From contig CAJSYZ010000005.1 in assembly GCA_910574455.1 (NCBI GenBank), positions 3,658,001 to 3,722,000 on the forward strand: a stretch of DNA of 64,000 bases. The letters run 5' to 3'. Each line of letters starts with the position of its first letter. Position 1 is the stretch's first letter. The notes under the pieces are model-generated. The model was given only the letters and a program-made list of their open reading frames with translations. It did not search any database and was not told the origin of the DNA. Positions 1-11,786 of the stretch are shown here, one piece after another. Position numbers and translations under genes: made by a program. The stretch comes from Trichaptum fuscoviolaceum (lineage: Eukaryota; Basidiomycota; Agaricomycetes; Hymenochaetales; Trichaptaceae).

Positions 1-1617
1 GATAAGGCACGAGCGGAAGAGGCGTCCAAACGCGCGGCGTCAGAACGCAATCGCCACAATGATGAAATAAACCAGCTCAAAGAGTTGCTTGAAGTTGCTC
101 GAACTTCACGTAAAGAGGCACAACACGAACTGGAACTTATGAAGTCGGAAGCCAGTGAAACTGCTCGCTCTCTGTCGCTTCTCAAGCAAACGATAGAAGC
201 ATTAGACTCGGATAAAGCTGAGGTTTGTGCAAGTGCAATCCCACCTGATTTTATGGCTGATGTGACAAAATAGCTGGAACATGAGCGAGATGAACTTTCT
301 GCGAAATTTGAACGAGAAAGGACGGTTGTCGCAGAGCTTCGATCAGCGTTGGACCAGAAGACGACTGAAGCAGAAACATCTCGCAAGAATATGAATCGTG
401 ATCGACCAATCAATCTCGGCCTACAAGACTCTTCCCCAGCGACAACACCAAAGCATGATCGAGACAGTCGGGAAGAGGTCAAAGGTCTCAAGTAAGCATT
501 GAATGTGTCTCCTTTCTATCTTTGCTGACATGTTATCTGAAAGGCATATTATACAAGAGCTGCAGAAGGAAAATACTGCAATGGCCGGTAGGAATAAAGT
601 TCTTGAATCTGAAAACAGGATATTATTGACAGAGACGGAGTCCCTCCGAGAGGTATGTCGTACTTGCTGAGATAAGGTAACACGCTTACATTTAATTCTC
701 AAGGACTTGAAGGTGTTGGAGGACAATATTGAACAAAGCTTAGAGCGTGAGGAGCAAGCATTGAATGTGCAGGGAGGCCAGCTATCGGAAGGTGCATTGG
801 CGGAAAGTCAAAGGGCTTTCCGCGAACTGAAGGTAAAATCCGACTTCATCTGGTCCTTCTAATGGTATATTAACATTTTTTCGAACTCACAGGCTGAGAT
901 CGAACAACTACGGAAGAAAATTTCTGAAGTCGAATCGGCCAGACAGAGAGATCAACATGAGGTACAATTTTTTCTTGCTCCAATGTCGTGGTTCCTTCCG
1001 CTTACGCCGTCTCACAGCACGAAAAGGAACTGGCGCAACTGGAGAGCATGATCGAAGCGAAGGTTGGTCCACATGTCTTCAAATGTTTAGTATTGAGGAT
1101 CTAACTCACAGTTATTCTTGCTTCAGATCTATCGCGAAGTAAGCGAATCAGCCGATGTCAAATAGTGGTAGACACATACTGACCTTTCGTTCAGGATGAG
1201 CTCGAAACAGAGATCAAGAATCTGAAAGATAAGCTGGCGAGAGGACAGCGTTCTTCGAAATCCAGTTCGGAAATGGCCACCCAGGAGCCGAGACGGCGTA
1301 AAACATCTACCACGAGCACCAGCAGCTTGTCCAGCCTCCCTGGGAATCAAGCGACAACCGCGGTGCCGCCCAACGCGTCGAACGGTTTGATCTGCGAGCT
1401 TTGCGATCAACCCGGACATGAATTTTACGCTTGCCCGGAGATCAACAAGAATCCCCCTTCACCTTTGTCAACTACGACTGATTCCACAGAATATCCCCCA
1501 GCACCGCGTCGAAGCTCGGGAAGGGGGTTGTTTACTTCATCTGACCTTTACTGTGAAGACTGCGAAGGGAGGGGCCACACTGCTGCAGATTGTCCCTACT
1601 CAATGGACGTCTTCTAA
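1..1617 (+). CDS. CLIP-170/Bik1-like microtubule plus-end protein, C-terminal part (5' end outside window)
   Basis: Likely microtubule plus-end tracking protein; only the C-terminal part is present. I read eight exons: 1-222, 274-491, 544-652, 704-832, 893-961, 1018-1062, 1127-1138 and 1195-1617. All introns are 51-64 nt with GT...AG ends, and the reading phase is kept throughout. Most of the protein is a charged, Glu/Lys/Arg-rich heptad-like coiled coil. The last exon has a Ser/Thr-rich linker and then two zinc knuckles of the form CX2CX4HX4C (CELCDQPGHEFYAC and CEDCEGRGHTAADC), ending in DVF. Two such knuckles behind a long coiled coil is the layout of the CLIP-170 tail. The N-terminal CAP-Gly domain expected in this family lies upstream and cannot be seen. 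The 12-nt micro-exon is the least certain piece. Confidence 0.8.
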
Positions 1618-2185
1618 ACCATCGTCCTCGTCCCTCTTTCCTTCCCCGTTTATCATCTGCTCTAATCTGCTCTCTTCGTCGTCTGCTTCCGCGCATCCTT
1701 CATTCGTTGGCATTGGCTGTACACTTGAACACTACAATCTTATGACCTCTTTTCCCACCGAATTCCGTGGCTTGCTATTTGCATGTACCACTTTTAATCT
1801 TGTTCTATCGTTAATTATTTTGTAAATGCTGTGCTTCCTGATACCCGTATCCATGTCATCATCGAGGATCAATTTTGTTCTTGTTTGTTTTATAAAGGAG
1901 ATGGGCTACTTTTTTTTCATCTACTAAGCGACTCAGTAAGCTATAAGACCATTAGAGTGATCGCACTCGCTTTGGAGCGGGGTACCATCCGCAAACTAAC
2001 ATGCAGTTAGCAACGAATGAATGAAGTAATAGATCATAAGTAACTGCTCCATCATTAATCATGGGGTGTATGAGCAGTCCAATGGTATATGCAAAAAAAA
2101 TGTTGAGTTGGTAGGGTATATGCAAAACATCGTTTTAAAGATATAGTTCATTTCGAATTGGTAAAGTATGTTCCAAAGAATAAAT
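1618..2185. other. Intergenic, convergent 3' ends
   Basis: About 570 bp between the convergent ends of the CLIP-like gene and the membrane-protein gene. It is pyrimidine-rich at first and then AT-rich, which fits two 3' UTRs. I see no gene or repeat in it. Confidence 0.6.
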
Positions 2186-3934
2186 TTAATGTTGAGATCT
2201 CCCAACTTCCGAACTTCCATAAGGCGGAGGTGCAGTACGAGCACTTAAGTCTGACCCAACAACCGAACTTCCGCCTTGAAAGCGCGGAGGTAATGAGAGA
2301 GGTGAGCCGGAAACTGGAGTAGTAGTTGATTGCGTATCTGTAGATACAGGTGGTGGAGATGCAACAGATGGATCTGCAGGAGGTGAGGGATTTTGACTGC
2401 GGTCGCGATGAGAGGTGAGGGCCATAACGTCGAGGATCTTGCGGCGATATCGGGCCGTAGCTTCTGGATTCTCATCTGCCGCTCCTCTTTGATGAGTTCG
2501 TTGCACCGGAGGAGCGGGAAGGGGCCTTGAGCCGTGTCTCTCTGCAGAAGACGAGCCAGCGGAACCCGAAGCAGAGGATTGGACAAGCGTTGGATCCGGA
2601 GAGCTTGAAGGTTGAGAAGCAGCAGTACCCTGCGCTGCTCTTACCCGGTTCCTTCGCCCTCTCTTCTCATTTCGGCTCGACGATCCACTGTCGGTCGATG
2701 GGCTAGCGTGCGAGACGACAGCGACTGTAGATGGCGAACGCCGCACTTTCGCACTGTTGCCCGTTGAGCCTGATCCGTGAGACGGGGCTGCATAGTCAGC
2801 AGCGTTGACATCATTATCGCTGGGTCTAATCCGACGCGACGTTCCACCAGGCAATGTCATTGCATTCATGGAGATGAGCTCGGACGACGGTGCGGCTGTG
2901 GCAGCGGTCTCACTCCAAGAGCCTGCAGAATGACTTCCCGGAGCAGCAGGACGCGCGACGACAAAGGGTTCCACTGCATTTCCAGCCCGCTGCTCCTCCG
3001 CGACTCGCCGTCTTCGATTTCGGATTAATATCCACCACAGGACTATTGAGATGAAAGTGACACCGCCGATAGCGCCGACGACCGCACCGACAATGGTTCC
3101 CGTGTGCGCAGCATGTGATGACGACGATGACGGTGCAGGGCTGGATATGGGGGAGGATGTGCTTGAAGAGAGCGATGGGAGACTAGATGTGATATCTGCT
3201 GAATCGACTCTATAAGATTTAATAAAGCGTGAGCTCGGTGCGTCATGGGATGCATGGGTTGAGTTTCATACTCACGTATAGATGATTCGATCGAGCAGGA
3301 CAAGCGCTTGATTGCCATTCAGGCCAGACTCGATGGTAATTGTGTGCAAGCCTTCACTGAGGTCTGCGACAGAGAAGACCGTCTGATTGTAGAGAAAGGT
3401 CGTGTTGCCGTCAGGTGGTCGCTCGAAAGGTGAGAAGTTGGTTCCGTCGAGGATGAACGCCATGTCCGAATTGCCATCAGGGTTGGCAGAGGACCCGGTA
3501 AGGATGCACATGACATATACTGCGACGCCTGTTGGAAGATGAAGAATCAGAAAAGAGACGAATGGGCACACGACACCGAGGACCCAGGAGAGCTATGCAC
3601 GGTCGCGGCTTCCATTGCGTCAATCCCCCAAAAGTTTTGGACGCCGTGCGACGAGAAGCTACATACCACTGAACTGAACAGACGCAGTAACGGGCGTCGC
3701 GGTGCTCCCATCCGAAGTCGCAAAGTGCCATGTACTATTGAAGGCGAGAGAGGGGTCCAATTGGACACTGCACCCCGGGCAGACGTTCTGCTGCCAGACT
3801 CCGTTCGGCGCGTAGGTGATGTGATTTCCGGACACCGGGTCCCCGAAAGTGTCGTCGATGGACACGTTGAATAGTCGACAGAAAGCTGGGCGGAGAACGA
3901 GGCTCAGCAGGGGGATCAGGAGGAGAGCGCGCAT
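2186..3934 (-). CDS. Secreted-type single-pass membrane protein, function unknown
   Basis: Three exons on the minus strand: 3934-3667, 3528-3276 and 3209-2186, giving 514 aa. The protein starts with a signal peptide (MRALLLIPLLSLVL...). An ectodomain of about 170 residues follows, with several N-glycosylation sequons and a CPGC pair. Next come a Ser-rich stalk, one transmembrane helix (GTIVGAVVGAIGGVTFISIV...) with a basic stop-transfer (RNRRRR), and a long Ser/Pro/Arg-rich cytoplasmic tail ending in a PPPY-like motif. This order is common among Agaricomycete plasma-membrane proteins with beta-sandwich ectodomains. I do not recognise a named family or function. It is divergent from the small basic gene at 4591. 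The second acceptor was chosen because it alone joins exon 2 to the transmembrane frame. Confidence 0.75.
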
Positions 3935-4590
3935 TCCAGGACGACGACGGCGCGTAGTCGGCGTTTTCTATGGAGCTCGCTGGAAAGGCCCAGCAAACAC
4001 GCATTAATGCGGCATCGACGCTGTTCACGTTCTGGGTCGAGCGCGCCCGTGTCGTCGTTGGGGAGCCGAAGCAAAGAAATGCTTGGCTACGAACATCAGG
4101 ATAGAAATACCGAAGCCTGAGTGGGAGAAGTGTGGCCACAAAGCTCGCTGCTGCGGGGGTCGGCAAATGGGCATCAGTAGATCATAATATCTTCAACATT
4201 CCCGGGTTGATTGGGATGATTTCGAATCAGAGTTATCTTTGCTGTGCGCGCACTTGCCTATGTCTTTCCTGTGCCACCTGCAGGGTCAGTTGAGTGTGAT
4301 GAGGACACCATGCCTGACACACATGCACATCGCCTGATAGTTCCGGGAGATAATAATAAGAAGCGATGGGAGTCTTTTGGCTATTAATTCATATAAGATT
4401 CATGTCCTGAAGCCTTTTACTTCATATACACGCATGCGCCATAGAGATGATATAAGTCGGAGCGAGGTCAGCCTCCGCCTCCGCCTCCATCCTAAACACT
4501 CTCTTCGCTTCACCACTAGCTTTCCGGGCGAAAGCTCTCCTGCGCCAGCCGCTGTTGCTGCCCCTCGTCGCCCTGTGCACAGTCTGCAGC
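3935..4590. promoter_or_regulatory. Divergent intergenic region
   Basis: About 655 bp separate the start codons of two divergent genes, so it should hold both promoters. I see no convincing TATA box or other defined site, and no coding signal. Confidence 0.4.
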
Positions 4591-5072
4591 ATGCCAGCTA
4601 CCCCAATGCCCTCGCGCTCAGCCGTGAAGCCCCGGTCGCCGGCACAGTCGCCCCAACGGCCGAAAGTCGCCAGCCCGCGCCCATCCACGACACAGCGAAA
4701 GTCGTCTACGGCCTCCAAGGCCTCCAAGTCGTCTAGAGAACGGCACCGCTCGACCTCGAAGGGATCATCGTCCACGCCGCAGCGCAGAACAACGGGTCCC
4801 CGTGCAAGTAAGCTCATCTTACTGTCCTTCTTTCTCGGACATCACTGATTGACAATTGTGCCCTTGCAGATGAGCGGCGACCATCGCAGTCGCAGTCCAA
4901 GTCGCAGACGCATCAACATGTCCATCGCCATGCCGTGCCTGGTAAATCTGGCGCATCTGGCAAAGTGATCTACTACAAACAGTGCAATCGCAAGCATGTC
5001 GACGACGGATTGTACGCGAAATGCCAGCGTTTGCTCAGCAGATGGGTCAAATGGGGTCCAGCTCACAAATGA
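4591..5072 (+). CDS. Small basic protein, unknown function
   Basis: Two exons (4591-4807 and 4870-5072) joined over a 62-nt GTAAG...TTGCAG intron give 139 aa. The N-terminal half is low complexity and very rich in Ser, Pro, Lys, Arg and Thr, so probably disordered. The C-terminal segment of about 40 residues looks folded: it runs from KVIYYKQCNRKHVDDGLY to a stretch with spaced Trp and basic residues ending in GPAHK. The splice keeps the frame through both halves, which is the main reason to believe the gene. The start is the first ATG in the frame. I recognise no family; a nucleic-acid or chromatin role would be a guess from charge alone. Confidence 0.6.
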
Positions 5073-6080
5073 TGTTCTCCCTCATCGATTGCAACGCTTT
5101 CTCGATCCATCCCCTACTCCTCTCTACTCCTTGGGATCTTTGCCATTCGGGCTTTTGCTTGTCTGCTGGATGGGCCTGCTCCCTGGACTAAAAACGGTTT
5201 TTGTTCGGGGCTTCATTTTCTACGGATGTATATACTTGTTATAATTCCTCTTCTTTCTTTAACTTATTCCTCTACCCCTTCCTCTCCTTTCCCTTTCCTC
5301 TTTCGCCTTCGCCCTGACCAATGAACGATGTAGCCTTGGAAAGTTGTCTTGTACAGAATATTATTAATGATTTTTACGCAATGTGATGAAGCAAGAGATG
5401 TACTCTATTATGTACTACTACTGCGCCTGGCTTGCCCCTCACAACTTTATTGTTGTTGAGAGTTGTGCCTGGTTAAGACTACTGCCAGAGATCCCCAGCA
5501 ATCCCTATGTATTTCCCGTATTTTATTTAGATTGGTGCAATCCAATTGCAACTACACGGTCGTGCAATTGTTGATACGAAAAGGTGATCATTACAACCGG
5601 TGCATAGCTCGAAGTTTGAACGATACCACTATGTAAATCACAGAGCCGAACTCGCTAAGATAGGAGAGATCTAAGCGGTACGGGCACTTTGCCACGTTTC
5701 GTTTCACTTATCGCGATACAAAGGATCAATGAGGGGTTCTCAACAACACAAACCGGAATTAATTCCACGCAGACAACCAGTCAAGTAAGTACCAATTGGA
5801 ATGACCCTAGCGGACGAAAGATCGACGGTTTCCTTGGTCGATTGAGCAAATCTATTCGTGACACAGAAGGCATCTGAGATACTGTGAGAGCGATCAGACA
5901 TGGAAGCTTGCCGAAACCAAGCTTACAGAAGATGATGTTGCGAGTTCAGTTCATGTATTGCAGAGAGGAAGACAGAAAATGCATAAACAAGTCCTCGCGC
6001 ATACCGTACAGCATAGACATAACCCTTGCGGCAGAAAAACACGAGAAGAAAAAGGCTCCCCACTCCATCGAGAAGGACGT
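5073..6080. other. Intergenic, no gene seen
   Basis: About 1 kb between the 3' end of the small basic gene and the 3' end of RPS18. It starts with a pyrimidine-rich stretch and becomes AT-rich. Short open frames occur but have no recognisable sequence or splice context. Confidence 0.6.
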
Positions 6081-6665
6081 CTAACCGCGCTTCTTCGAGA
6101 CACCGACAGTCTTACCACGACGACCTGCGCAAGAGGTTAGAAACGAAGCGACCGATAGAAGCACTAAATATCACAGACCTGTTGTCTTAGTATGCTGTCC
6201 ACGAACACGTAAACCCCAGTAGTGACGCAAACCACGGTGAGCACGAATTTTCTTCAAGCGTTCCAGGTCATCACGGAGCTTCGAGTCCACACCGTTTGAC
6301 AGAATCTGGCTGTTCTTGCCATCAACGATGTCCTTTTGTCTGTTCAAGAACCACGTAGGAATCTTGTACTGTGTCGGGTTTTGAATAATTGTGACAATGC
6401 GCTCGAGCTCGTCCGAGTTTAAGTCACCAGCCCTTGTATTCCAGATAGAATAAGCATCTACGTTCGCTCACGGACTTAGGCACAAGGCTCACCGCTTGTT
6501 CAAGTCAACATCGGCCTTCTTGCAGACCAAGTTAGAGTACCGCCGACCCACACCCTTGATTTCCGTCAAAGCATACATGATCTTTCGTTTTCCATCGACA
6601 TTCGTGTTGAGGAGACGGAGAATGTGCTGGAACTGTTGGTGCTGCTCCGGTAGTACGAGCGACAT
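6081..6665 (-). CDS. RPS18: 40S ribosomal protein uS13 (RPS18)
   Basis: Component of the head of the small ribosomal subunit. Three exons on the minus strand, 6665-6493, 6432-6179 and 6124-6081, give 156 aa, close to the usual length for eukaryotic RPS18. Easily recognised segments include [43 protein letters not shown] and [19 protein letters not shown], and the protein ends in a basic tail [10 protein letters not shown]. Introns are 60 and 54 nt with GT...AG ends. The family start (MSLV...PEQ) fits the chosen ATG. No damage is seen, so this is an intact housekeeping gene and a good anchor for the genic part of the window. Confidence 0.97.
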
Positions 6666-7442
6666 TTTTTGGTCGGCCTTGACTACATGAAGTAACAGGC
6701 TATGTCAGTACATCCTGTCCATAAGGTGTCCATCCATCCGTTTCCTCCACATTCCGTGCCCAAAAATCATCTCGCCATCTCTCAAGGCCCAACGTACGCA
6801 CATTTCCTTCATTCTGGCAGCACAGATCAGAGCAATTACTTACCGAGTTTTGAGGATGTTCGGTCGTTCGTCGTGTGCGATATCCTCGACACCTATTCCA
6901 ACAACGGAAATCGAGTCGGAGTTTCAATGAACTCTGAGTCACTGACGTAATACTATATTGTTAAAATCCCCTGGCTTGCCCTGGGCCTTGCTGATCATAA
7001 TTCCGTGGGAACTGCTACTTCGTCCGAGGTTCCCCCGCACCTGTCCCGGAGTCCCTGAGTCCATAAGTCCACTTACTGGCTACATTAGTACATGTACTTG
7101 CTACACTAGTCCATGTACTTGCTACACTAGTCCATGTACTTGCTACACTAGTCCGAGTACTGGCTACATTAGTCCTCGTAGTGGCTACACTAGTCCAGGT
7201 ACTGGCTACATAAGTCCACTTACTATGCGAATGCAACGACGGTCGATATTAGCTTGGAATCTAATGTCCCGATAAACTGTGCCCAGGTGACGGCGAGCAT
7301 CTCGTTCATCGTCTCAAGCTCGGGCAAGGGTGGAGGCTCCTCGATCACCGCAGTAAACTGGGGAGTGGTTGCAAACACCGATTCCGCAACGATTTCGGGT
7401 GCTGGGACGGGCTCGTGAGCGCGGAACACGACGCTGACGGGC
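6666..7442. other. Intergenic, contains a 21-bp minisatellite
   Basis: Upstream of RPS18, so it probably includes that gene's promoter. The only structure I see is the tandem array at 7066-7225. An open minus-strand frame of about 110 codons overlaps 7223-7558 but matches nothing I know. Confidence 0.5.
7066..7225. repeat. 21-bp tandem repeat (minisatellite)
   Basis: Seven consecutive 21-bp units plus a partial eighth. The consensus is roughly AGTCCATGTACTTGCTACACT. Units 3 and 4 are identical. The first unit and the trailing partial unit share the variant AGTCCACTTACT. Confidence 0.85.
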
Positions 7443-8657
7443 GTGTCAGACGATATTATCGACATCACTTCGAATAACCCGCCTTCGCAGGACGGCACCT
7501 CGTCAACGAACGCACGCGACCATCTCCTCTTGCGCAAGGACTCCGCCCGCAATCCCATGGTCTTCCCCTCCGCGGACTACGACAATGATGCGTTCGGGTT
7601 TGACTTGGGCTCTGGGAAGTACACGTTCACGCACCAGGCGCTGATATGTTCAGGTACTCATGGGATTACGGACAGAACTTGATGACGTGGGCTGCGTATG
7701 AGATGTGACGAGCATAGATAAGAGCTTGTCTGATAATGATGAAATTTGGTGTACAGGCGAGCAAATTATTGTGCAATGTAAGCGCTTTTATTCCTATATG
7801 TGCTGTATACATACTTACTAATTCAGTTTGCGTTAGACTAGTCTGGTACTGCTGCTTCAGCCTATACTGTTGTGCATGCGGACAGGAATTATGCTCAACA
7901 GCGCCGTGTCCCTCACTTCCTCGCCTGTGGTCCGTTCAGTACGGGGGGTTTCAACAGAGGAGTGGACTTCCAGATGGACAATACTGCAGATGGACACTGG
8001 GAGCTCAAGATCATGCCGTCATTGATTTGTACGGTCGGTTTGCTACGGAGAAGCTTGCTCGTCTCATGGAGATGTATCGGGACCGAGTGTACTCGAAGCC
8101 GGAGTAAACTGCTCTGCCTCCGTACTTGTTCAGTGGTGCCGACTTCGCTTTGATCCCTTCGCGTGATGAGCCGTTCGGTTTAGTCACTGTCAAGTTCGGT
8201 CACAAAGGTGCCTTTGGTGTTTGTGCTCGTCTTGGTGGTCTCGGTCTCATGCCTGGATGGGTAAGTTCATATTCTCTGTCTCGACTCTCTAATCTGCTAT
8301 CTGACTTTGGTTACATTGGTTCCCTGTCAAATCAAGTTCATCAGCACACATGTTGTCCCAGCTTACGATGACAATTCAAATGGTGCTTAAGTCTACGGAA
8401 GACGAGTGTGCTATCTTGCATGCTCGATTGGCCGTCCAGCGTTTCCCGGTTGTTAAATGGCGTCAGCGACTCAGCGCATGGAAGAAGGTTTCCACAAGCA
8501 CAGTATTGATACTAGTCTACGGATCACTGGCTCTCTGGCAAGGAGACCTTCGGATGGTGAAGCTGAGTATGCGCCTCGCATAGCGGTCATGGATACGGAA
8601 GACCTGGATCCTGAACATCGTGAAGAACCGACGCAGCCCAACTGGTACACACAATGA
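7443..8657 (+). pseudogene. Alpha-1,3-glucan synthase relic (cell-wall AGS/Mok1 type)
   Basis: Fragments of a cell-wall alpha-1,3-glucan synthase, the membrane enzyme that makes fungal cell-wall alpha-glucan. From about 8020 one frame reads through typical starch-synthase-like (GT5) sequence: LYGRFATEKLARLMEMYRDR, then [14 protein letters not shown], then [13 protein letters not shown] plausible 75-nt intron follows, then a [10 protein letters not shown] segment. Earlier pieces at 7443-7682 and about 7870-8012 (HADRNYAQQRRVPHFLACG) resemble the part upstream of GT5. Joining them directly to GT5 implies a large internal deletion. Damage is clear: an in-frame TAA at 8105-8107 and an 8-bp near-duplication at 8463-8478 that shifts the frame. 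The multi-pass C-terminus of the normal enzyme is absent. The GT5 assignment is firm; the two upstream pieces are less so. Confidence 0.7.
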
Positions 8658-10423
8658 TGGACAGTTCTGATGTTTTATCTTTTCTTTTTGTGCTTTTTGT
8701 GTGCTAGTAAAATTGTAGCTTAAGCCTTTCGTACATCTCGAAAGTTGTGGTATTGTATCCTGTAATCATTATCTATTTCTATGGTTGTCTTTATTACTAA
8801 TGTTTTTGCACTGGACCACGTCTTCTCGGTGAATTAATACACTTTCAAGGATGCTTACTTCTAGGATGCCTCTAACTGTTTGTCGGTAGGATCTCCCCAG
8901 GACTGCTACCACAAAGGCCAATGGTGTTTGAACAAATACAGTTATTATATACATATGCGATACAATTCATCTGCTACTAAGTATGTTTAATGGGAGGAAT
9001 ATAGCGGCGCTGGGATTTCCAATAGCATTCGCGCACGTCCAGATACCACGCCGGAATCTGTCAGGCATATACTTCCCACGCCCAAGTCCATACATGTCCT
9101 TGTCCAAGCTCACACATCAGTCCCAAGGAACACTGGTCGCTAGAACTAGCCCAGACTTGCCCTCGTCCACGTCCGCGCACAAGTCCCAAGGAACACAAGC
9201 TCAAAGCACAAGGGTCCCAAAGGAAAGCCAGGGAGCTTGCCACTACGGTGGCCCATATTGCAATACATATGTTGGTTCAATATTCTCTAGCAACTCTTCT
9301 CACTCGACTTTCACCTTGTTAATAAAGAATACTTGTCATAAGTCCAGGTCACGCTTAAACCACGAACCCTCTTATGTCTCATCCCATGAAGAAAAATCCT
9401 TCCTATCCCCATCGGTTGTAGAAGAGATCTATACAACTAAAATTCGACGTCAGTGATCAAATAATTAATGCGTAGAGCTACCGGCTTGAGCCCGTATGAC
9501 TATCCCATGTGCCAGTGTCACTTGTTCTATGTTTCCTGCTTCTGTTCTTTCCGTCTCAAATCAGCATGCGCTCATTCGACTCTCGTTCCTATCAAGTGGA
9601 GTAATCTGGGCAACAAATCCTTGACACTTTAGACTATTTTTGCAGCAACGAAGCATTATAAAGTTATTAAGGTCAAGTATATTTCGCTGTAGCTTTTTCT
9701 ACTCGTCTCACCTCATTCATTTGTAGGCCGCATAACGTTCAAGTTATTCCAGCAGAGTGATTGACATGCTACGGGAGAGAAGTCGATGTCCGAGCTAACG
9801 ACCCAGCCATTCGGATGGGGACGTGACTTCGATACTCTATCCAACTTCGTTTTCAGGACCTCCTCGGGGAAAAACTCAGAATGGTGGTACACCTTTAGGT
9901 ACAGTACTCGCAATATCCATGGCGGGCCCGTGTCCCCTTGATTTTAGTCGACGTTTCGTTGCACACTAGACGTCAATCACACTCGAATCGTGATGGTCCC
10001 TCCTGTCGGTACCGATCAATTTATCAGCGAAATGCCCGTTCAACCTTCGCAGAGGTTGGTCATAGCTCATCATCTTTGAGCGGGTCCTTAGAATACAATT
10101 TCATGACTCTGAGGGCTCCGGTGTACTTCACGACGGTCGAGAATGGATTGGAGATATTTAAAATTTATCCTAGTTTATTCTGGTATCTGACTCCTAGTCC
10201 TTCCTCTTCTCAGTCACAAACTCGTTAGCTTTAGGGAAATATTAACCATCGTATCAGGAAGAATGATCGGAAATAGTTTTAAAAATTCAATCTACGTCAC
10301 ACAGATAGATACACCGAATAAAGCATAGGAACCCAAGGAACCGTAGAAACAGATCATTGTGTCTATACACAGGGAGATCAAATCGGACCCTAAATAAAAT
10401 GTGCCGGGACAGCAACGTCATAA
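8658..10423. other. Intergenic, no gene seen
   Basis: About 1.8 kb between the glucan-synthase relic and the 3' end of the peroxidase gene. Open frames of up to 157 codons occur (8983-9456), but they are low-complexity and contain repeated CAAGTCCCAAGGAACAC-like pieces. I see no supported feature. Confidence 0.5.
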
Positions 10424-11709
10424 TTAAGACGGGCAGTCAGCAAGGTTGAGGTCGCCATCTGGGCAGGCTGGGATCTGAGTCGCTTGGCCGGCTAAGAGGG
10501 TTCGAAAATTAATACATAGAAATCATACAGTGCGGGGAGTCGACTCACGATCTGCACGAAGAGCAGGGAAGGGCTCCGGGCATGCCTGTTGGACGTCTTG
10601 GCGGTTGGTACCTGCGGGGAAGCTTTCGGATGTGGAAACGATGTGAGTAATTCATAATGTTATATATTGGATAGACGACATACGTTGCCGGCTTTCCTAG
10701 GGGTGCCTTGGGGATGGGGACCACCTCAGAACAGTCAACGAGCTGGTTCGGGTTGTGTCCGACTACAGCGAGCTTTGCCATCGCTGATTGGAAGTTGCGC
10801 ATCATCAATTGCTGGTTGTTGACCATGCTCTGCCATTCGCAAGCCGTGCGTGCATCCCGAGCAAGAGCAAAGTCGGACTGCAGGCGCATCTCTCCGGAGT
10901 TGGGGATGGGGGAATCGACCTCAGCGCCGTCGGTGTTGTTGACACCGAAGGGGACACCGACACCCTTGAGCAGGACCTCAAGGAAGACCTGGGTGTCGAA
11001 AGTAAATGGCGTTGAGTCAAACGGAACCGCCTGGTGTCCGGCTACAAGAGTGTCAGAGCGGGCAACAGTATGAGAGGCGAGCAAATGAATGAGCTCCGCA
11101 GGGGAGAAGCCGGCGTCCTCCATACGGTCGAGAATGGTTGTTACGTCGCTCTGGGGTAAGGGGACTGTTCCATCGTCGGCGGGGAATGTAGCATTCGGAC
11201 GGCCAGCCAGGAACTGGAGACGCGGTGCACCAGGGCAATTGGAGACACCCACGGCGCCTGCGAACTGGATAAGGTCACCAGCAGTGACAAGATGACGCTG
11301 CAGGAATGGTGAGAGAGCGTCGACAGAGTCGTCAATACCAGCGTTGGCGGCGAAATTGGTTTCAATTTCAGAAAAGATGATCATGGAACCATCAGCTCCC
11401 GTGCCCTTGAGCTTGCCGGACTTAGAGAAGCCGATCGCGTCGTGGAAAGTGAGACGTAGGGACTCGTGTGCGTCCTCGCCACACTCTCCATCGAATAGGT
11501 TAGTTTGGAGGTCATCCCTCAAAGAGAAGAAAGCACAGCACTACATGATGATCGCATAGTAAGTTATAACTTATATGTATAATGGGAAGTGAACGTACAG
11601 CTTCATTGGTCGCGAAGTTCTTGCCATCGGGGCAGGCGACGCGCTTGATGTTAGCCGCACCGACGAGACCTGCGAGCACAACGAGAGAGACAGCGAGCTT
11701 GAAAACCAT
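10424..11709 (-). CDS. Class II peroxidase, manganese-peroxidase-like, secreted
   Basis: Extracellular haem peroxidase of the lignin-degrading class II family. Four exons on the minus strand: 11709-11599, 11540-10684, 10622-10549 and 10491-10424, giving 369 aa. A signal peptide ([18 protein letters not shown]) is followed by a short pro-piece ending in KR. Distal Arg66 and His70 lie in [10 protein letters not shown], a distal calcium site in GADGS, and the proximal His194 in LLASH. The three Mn(II) ligands of this family are present: Glu59, Glu63 and Asp200. The position of the surface-oxidising Trp of versatile and lignin peroxidases is His189. It therefore reads as a short, Mn-dependent enzyme, ending [14 protein letters not shown]. 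Introns are 57-61 nt and all phases agree. No damage is seen. Confidence 0.93.
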
Positions 11710-11776
11710 GGCTAAGCGACTTTGTTGCGGACACCTGAAGACTGCAAGAGTGCAGAGTCGATCTCTTAATCCACCG

Positions 11777-11786
11777 CCTTTTAAAC
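11777..11786 (-). promoter_or_regulatory. TATA-like box upstream of the peroxidase
   Basis: On the minus strand a TTTAAAAG sequence lies about 70 bp before the peroxidase ATG, a plausible distance. A TGCACTC match to the loose metal-response core TGCRCNC lies nearer the ATG (11748-11754). It is probably inside the transcript, so I give it little weight. Confidence 0.35.

Noticed and set aside
7223..7558. 111-codon minus-strand frame
   Set aside because: Overlaps the start of the glucan-synthase relic on the other strand; no similarity recognised.
8983..9456. 157-codon open frame
   Set aside because: Low-complexity, includes repeated CAAGTCCCAAGGAACAC pieces, has no recognisable domain and no splice or codon support.
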